A stretch of 64,000 nucleotides of DNA. Origin: Flavobacterium restrictum (lineage in GTDB: Bacteria > Bacteroidota > Bacteroidia > Flavobacteriales > Flavobacteriaceae). This document shows positions 62,687 through 64,000 of the stretch, piece after piece. Under the pieces are notes generated by a model. It searched no databases. It was not told the origin of the DNA and worked only from the letters and a program-made list of their open reading frames with translations. Both the position numbers and the translations under genes were made by a program. Positions within the stretch are counted from its first letter, which is position 1. The number at the start of each line of letters is the position of its first letter. Where the stretch lies: NCBI RefSeq assembly GCF_007097245.1, contig NZ_VJZT01000001.1, forward strand, positions 434,001 through 498,000. Direction: 5' to 3'.

Positions 62687-62698
62687 TAAGGATCCATT

Positions 62699-63574
62699 AT
62701 GTCTAAGGTTTCAATACGTTTTTTTGATGATCGCGAAGTGCGAGCCGTTTGGGACGATGAAAATTCCAAATGGCGGTTCTCGGTATTAGATATTATAGCG
62801 GTATTGCGAAACCAAGATGACTATACTAAAAACCGAAACTATTGGAAATACCTAAAAGCCAAACTTAAAAAAGAAAATAGTGAGTTGGTTAGTAGCACTA
62901 CCCAACTGAAATTAGTAGCCAATGATGGCAAACGCTATTTGACCGATATGCTCGACTACGAAGGCATTATAACCTTAGGAAAAGAATTTCCCAGCAAAAC
63001 TGCCAACCGATTTATAGATTGGTTTACTTATAGCCCAGAAAGCATAGATGGCAAAAGCAAAACCAAGGCGTATGCTTTATTTGAAACCAGTTTTTCAGAT
63101 AGCATCGAAGTAGGCACAGCCAAAGGCTTACAACAAATACATGCCTACATTTTTGGCGGGTTATATGATTTTGCAGGGCAAATAAGAACCAAAAACATTG
63201 CCAAAGGTGGCTATAGATTTGAGTATGCAAACTATCTAAATAGCACTTTGCTACAAATAGACACTATGCCTGAAACCAATTTTGATGAAATTGTAGAAAA
63301 ATATGTAGCGATGAACAAAGCCCATCCATTTATGGAGGGTAACGGCAGAAGTACCCGAATTTGGTTAGACTTGATATTGAAAAAGCAATTAAAAAAATGC
63401 GTAGATTGGAGCAAAATAAGCAAAACCAATTATATGAATGCAATGATAATTAGCTCGGTAGATAGTAGCGTTTTAAATTCATTACTCAAAACAGCACTTA
63501 CCACCGACATTAAAAGCCGAGAAATGTATATGAAAGGAATAGATTATTCATACTATTATGAAGAAAATGAATAA
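62699..63574 (+). CDS. Bro-N-like/Fic fusion protein
   Basis: 291 residues. The N-terminal ~110 residues ([49 protein letters not shown]) look like a Bro-N/antirepressor-type DNA-binding module. A Fic/DOC domain follows, with the complete motif [12 protein letters not shown] (H209), so AMPylation activity is expected. The C-terminus has SYYYEENE, near the class III inhibitory pattern S/TxxxE(G/N), with Glu where Gly or Asn is usual. It sits between the RhuM fragment and hsdR and may be a toxin, regulator or guardian of the R-M system. Confidence 0.85.
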   Translation: MSKVSIRFFDDREVRAVWDDENSKWRFSVLDIIAVLRNQDDYTKNRNYWKYLKAKLKKENSELVSSTTQLKLVANDGKRYLTDMLDYEGIITLGKEFPSKTANRFIDWFTYSPESIDGKSKTKAYALFETSFSDSIEVGTAKGLQQIHAYIFGGLYDFAGQIRTKNIAKGGYRFEYANYLNSTLLQIDTMPETNFDEIVEKYVAMNKAHPFMEGNGRSTRIWLDLILKKQLKKCVDWSKISKTNYMNAMIISSVDSSVLNSLLKTALTTDIKSREMYMKGIDYSYYYEENE

Positions 63575-63597
63575 ATGATTCCAAATAACAAATAAAC

Positions 63598-64000
63598 ATG
63601 ACACAGTATAAAACCATAGCAGAATCAAACAATTTTATTGTTTTAGATAATTACAATAAACATTCAATTTTAAATGAGCCACCAGCGGTTTATCAAACTG
63701 AGGCAGCTCTTGAGAAAGAATTTATCCAAGATTTAATCAATCAAGGATATGAAAATCCTAATCTAAATACTAATGAAGCCATGTTGGCTAATGTGAGAGT
63801 ACAATTGCAAGCATTGAATTACATGGAATTTTCAGACAGTGAATGGCTTCGTTTTGTAGAAGAATATTTAGATAAGCCAAGTGATAATTTAGTCGAAAAA
63901 ACTAGAAAAATTCATGATAATTACATCTACGATTTTGTTTTTGATGATGGACATATTCAAAATATTTATTTAGTAGACAAAAAAAATGTTGCTCGTAATA
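63598..64000 (+). CDS. hsdR: Type I restriction endonuclease subunit R (partial, right edge)
   Basis: 134 codons from the ATG at 63598 to the window end, in an open frame. [40 protein letters not shown] and [20 protein letters not shown] match the N-terminus of EcoR124-type HsdR; the nuclease and helicase parts lie beyond the edge. It translocates and cuts DNA in complex with HsdM and HsdS. It follows the Fic gene by 23 nt. Confidence 0.88.
   Translation, partial: MTQYKTIAESNNFIVLDNYNKHSILNEPPAVYQTEAALEKEFIQDLINQGYENPNLNTNEAMLANVRVQLQALNYMEFSDSEWLRFVEEYLDKPSDNLVEKTRKIHDNYIYDFVFDDGHIQNIYLVDKKNVARN

Overview
The window is about 64 kb of AT-rich DNA from a member of the Bacteroidota, most likely a flavobacterium (Flavobacterium or a close relative). 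The evidence is the TAnnTTTG-type -7 promoter elements, weak Shine-Dalgarno signals, a fused E1 alpha/beta 2-oxoacid dehydrogenase, flavobacterial intergenic palindromes, and a TonB-dependent receptor with a carboxypeptidase-regulatory-like N-terminus. I see no rRNA, tRNA or CRISPR array.

Layout. (1) 1-8.0 kb holds mixed housekeeping genes: the E1 dehydrogenase (cut by the left edge), a 2OG-Fe(II) oxygenase, a SUI1-like factor, a nucleoside phosphorylase, an acetyltransferase, a thioester-reductase-like SDR, a cytoplasmic solute-binding-fold protein and a membrane transglutaminase. (2) 8.2-17.3 kb is a catabolic cluster. A leftward operon encodes a CaiB-type CoA-transferase, a hot-dog-fold hydratase, a thiolase, an SDR, a cupin and an exported NTF2-like protein. 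It faces a VOC protein, an IclR regulator, a BASS-type Na+ symporter and a 3-hydroxyacyl-CoA dehydrogenase. Together these are a CoA-activation and beta-oxidation module lacking an acyl-CoA dehydrogenase, which suggests an unsaturated organic acid as substrate. (3) 17.4-26.2 kb is an exported uptake and hydrolysis set: carboxylesterase, alpha/beta hydrolase, TonB receptor without SusD, GH3 glycosidase and a small NTF2-like protein. It may release the acid used by region 2 from esters or glycosides.

(4) 26.4-55.7 kb is a long stress-physiology region. It contains an AraC-type regulator, a hybrid histidine kinase and lone receiver, a lipoprotein, a P-type ATPase, AI-2E and YihY membrane proteins, a GH130 phosphorylase with a GT4 fusion, BON and SHOCT proteins, D-2-hydroxyacid and semialdehyde dehydrogenases, OsmC, a flavin-binding protein, a DJ-1/PfpI protein, a quinone-oxidoreductase-like enzyme, CbpA, phosphoglycerate mutase, Dps, an FMN reductase, a PA2169-type protein, an MlaEFD lipid transporter and a universal stress protein. 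Seven promoters here share one architecture: two TTATATAAC-like boxes 21 nt apart and a -7 element at a fixed distance. They look like one regulon.

(5) mnmE (55.9-57.3 kb) is followed from 57.5 kb to the right edge by a defence island: a DUF1016/YhcG-type nuclease broken by a stop codon inside its catalytic motif, then a type I restriction-modification operon (hsdM, RhuM, hsdS, RhuM fragment, Bro-N-like/Fic fusion, hsdR cut by the edge). hsdS carries three perfect 12-bp copies encoding the TAEL spacer repeat known to change recognition spacing in EcoR124-like enzymes.

Palindromic repeats occur between genes throughout. Two of them (11.4 and 40.8 kb) are copies of one framework carrying different hairpins, and one of those hairpins also occurs alone at 53.4 kb.
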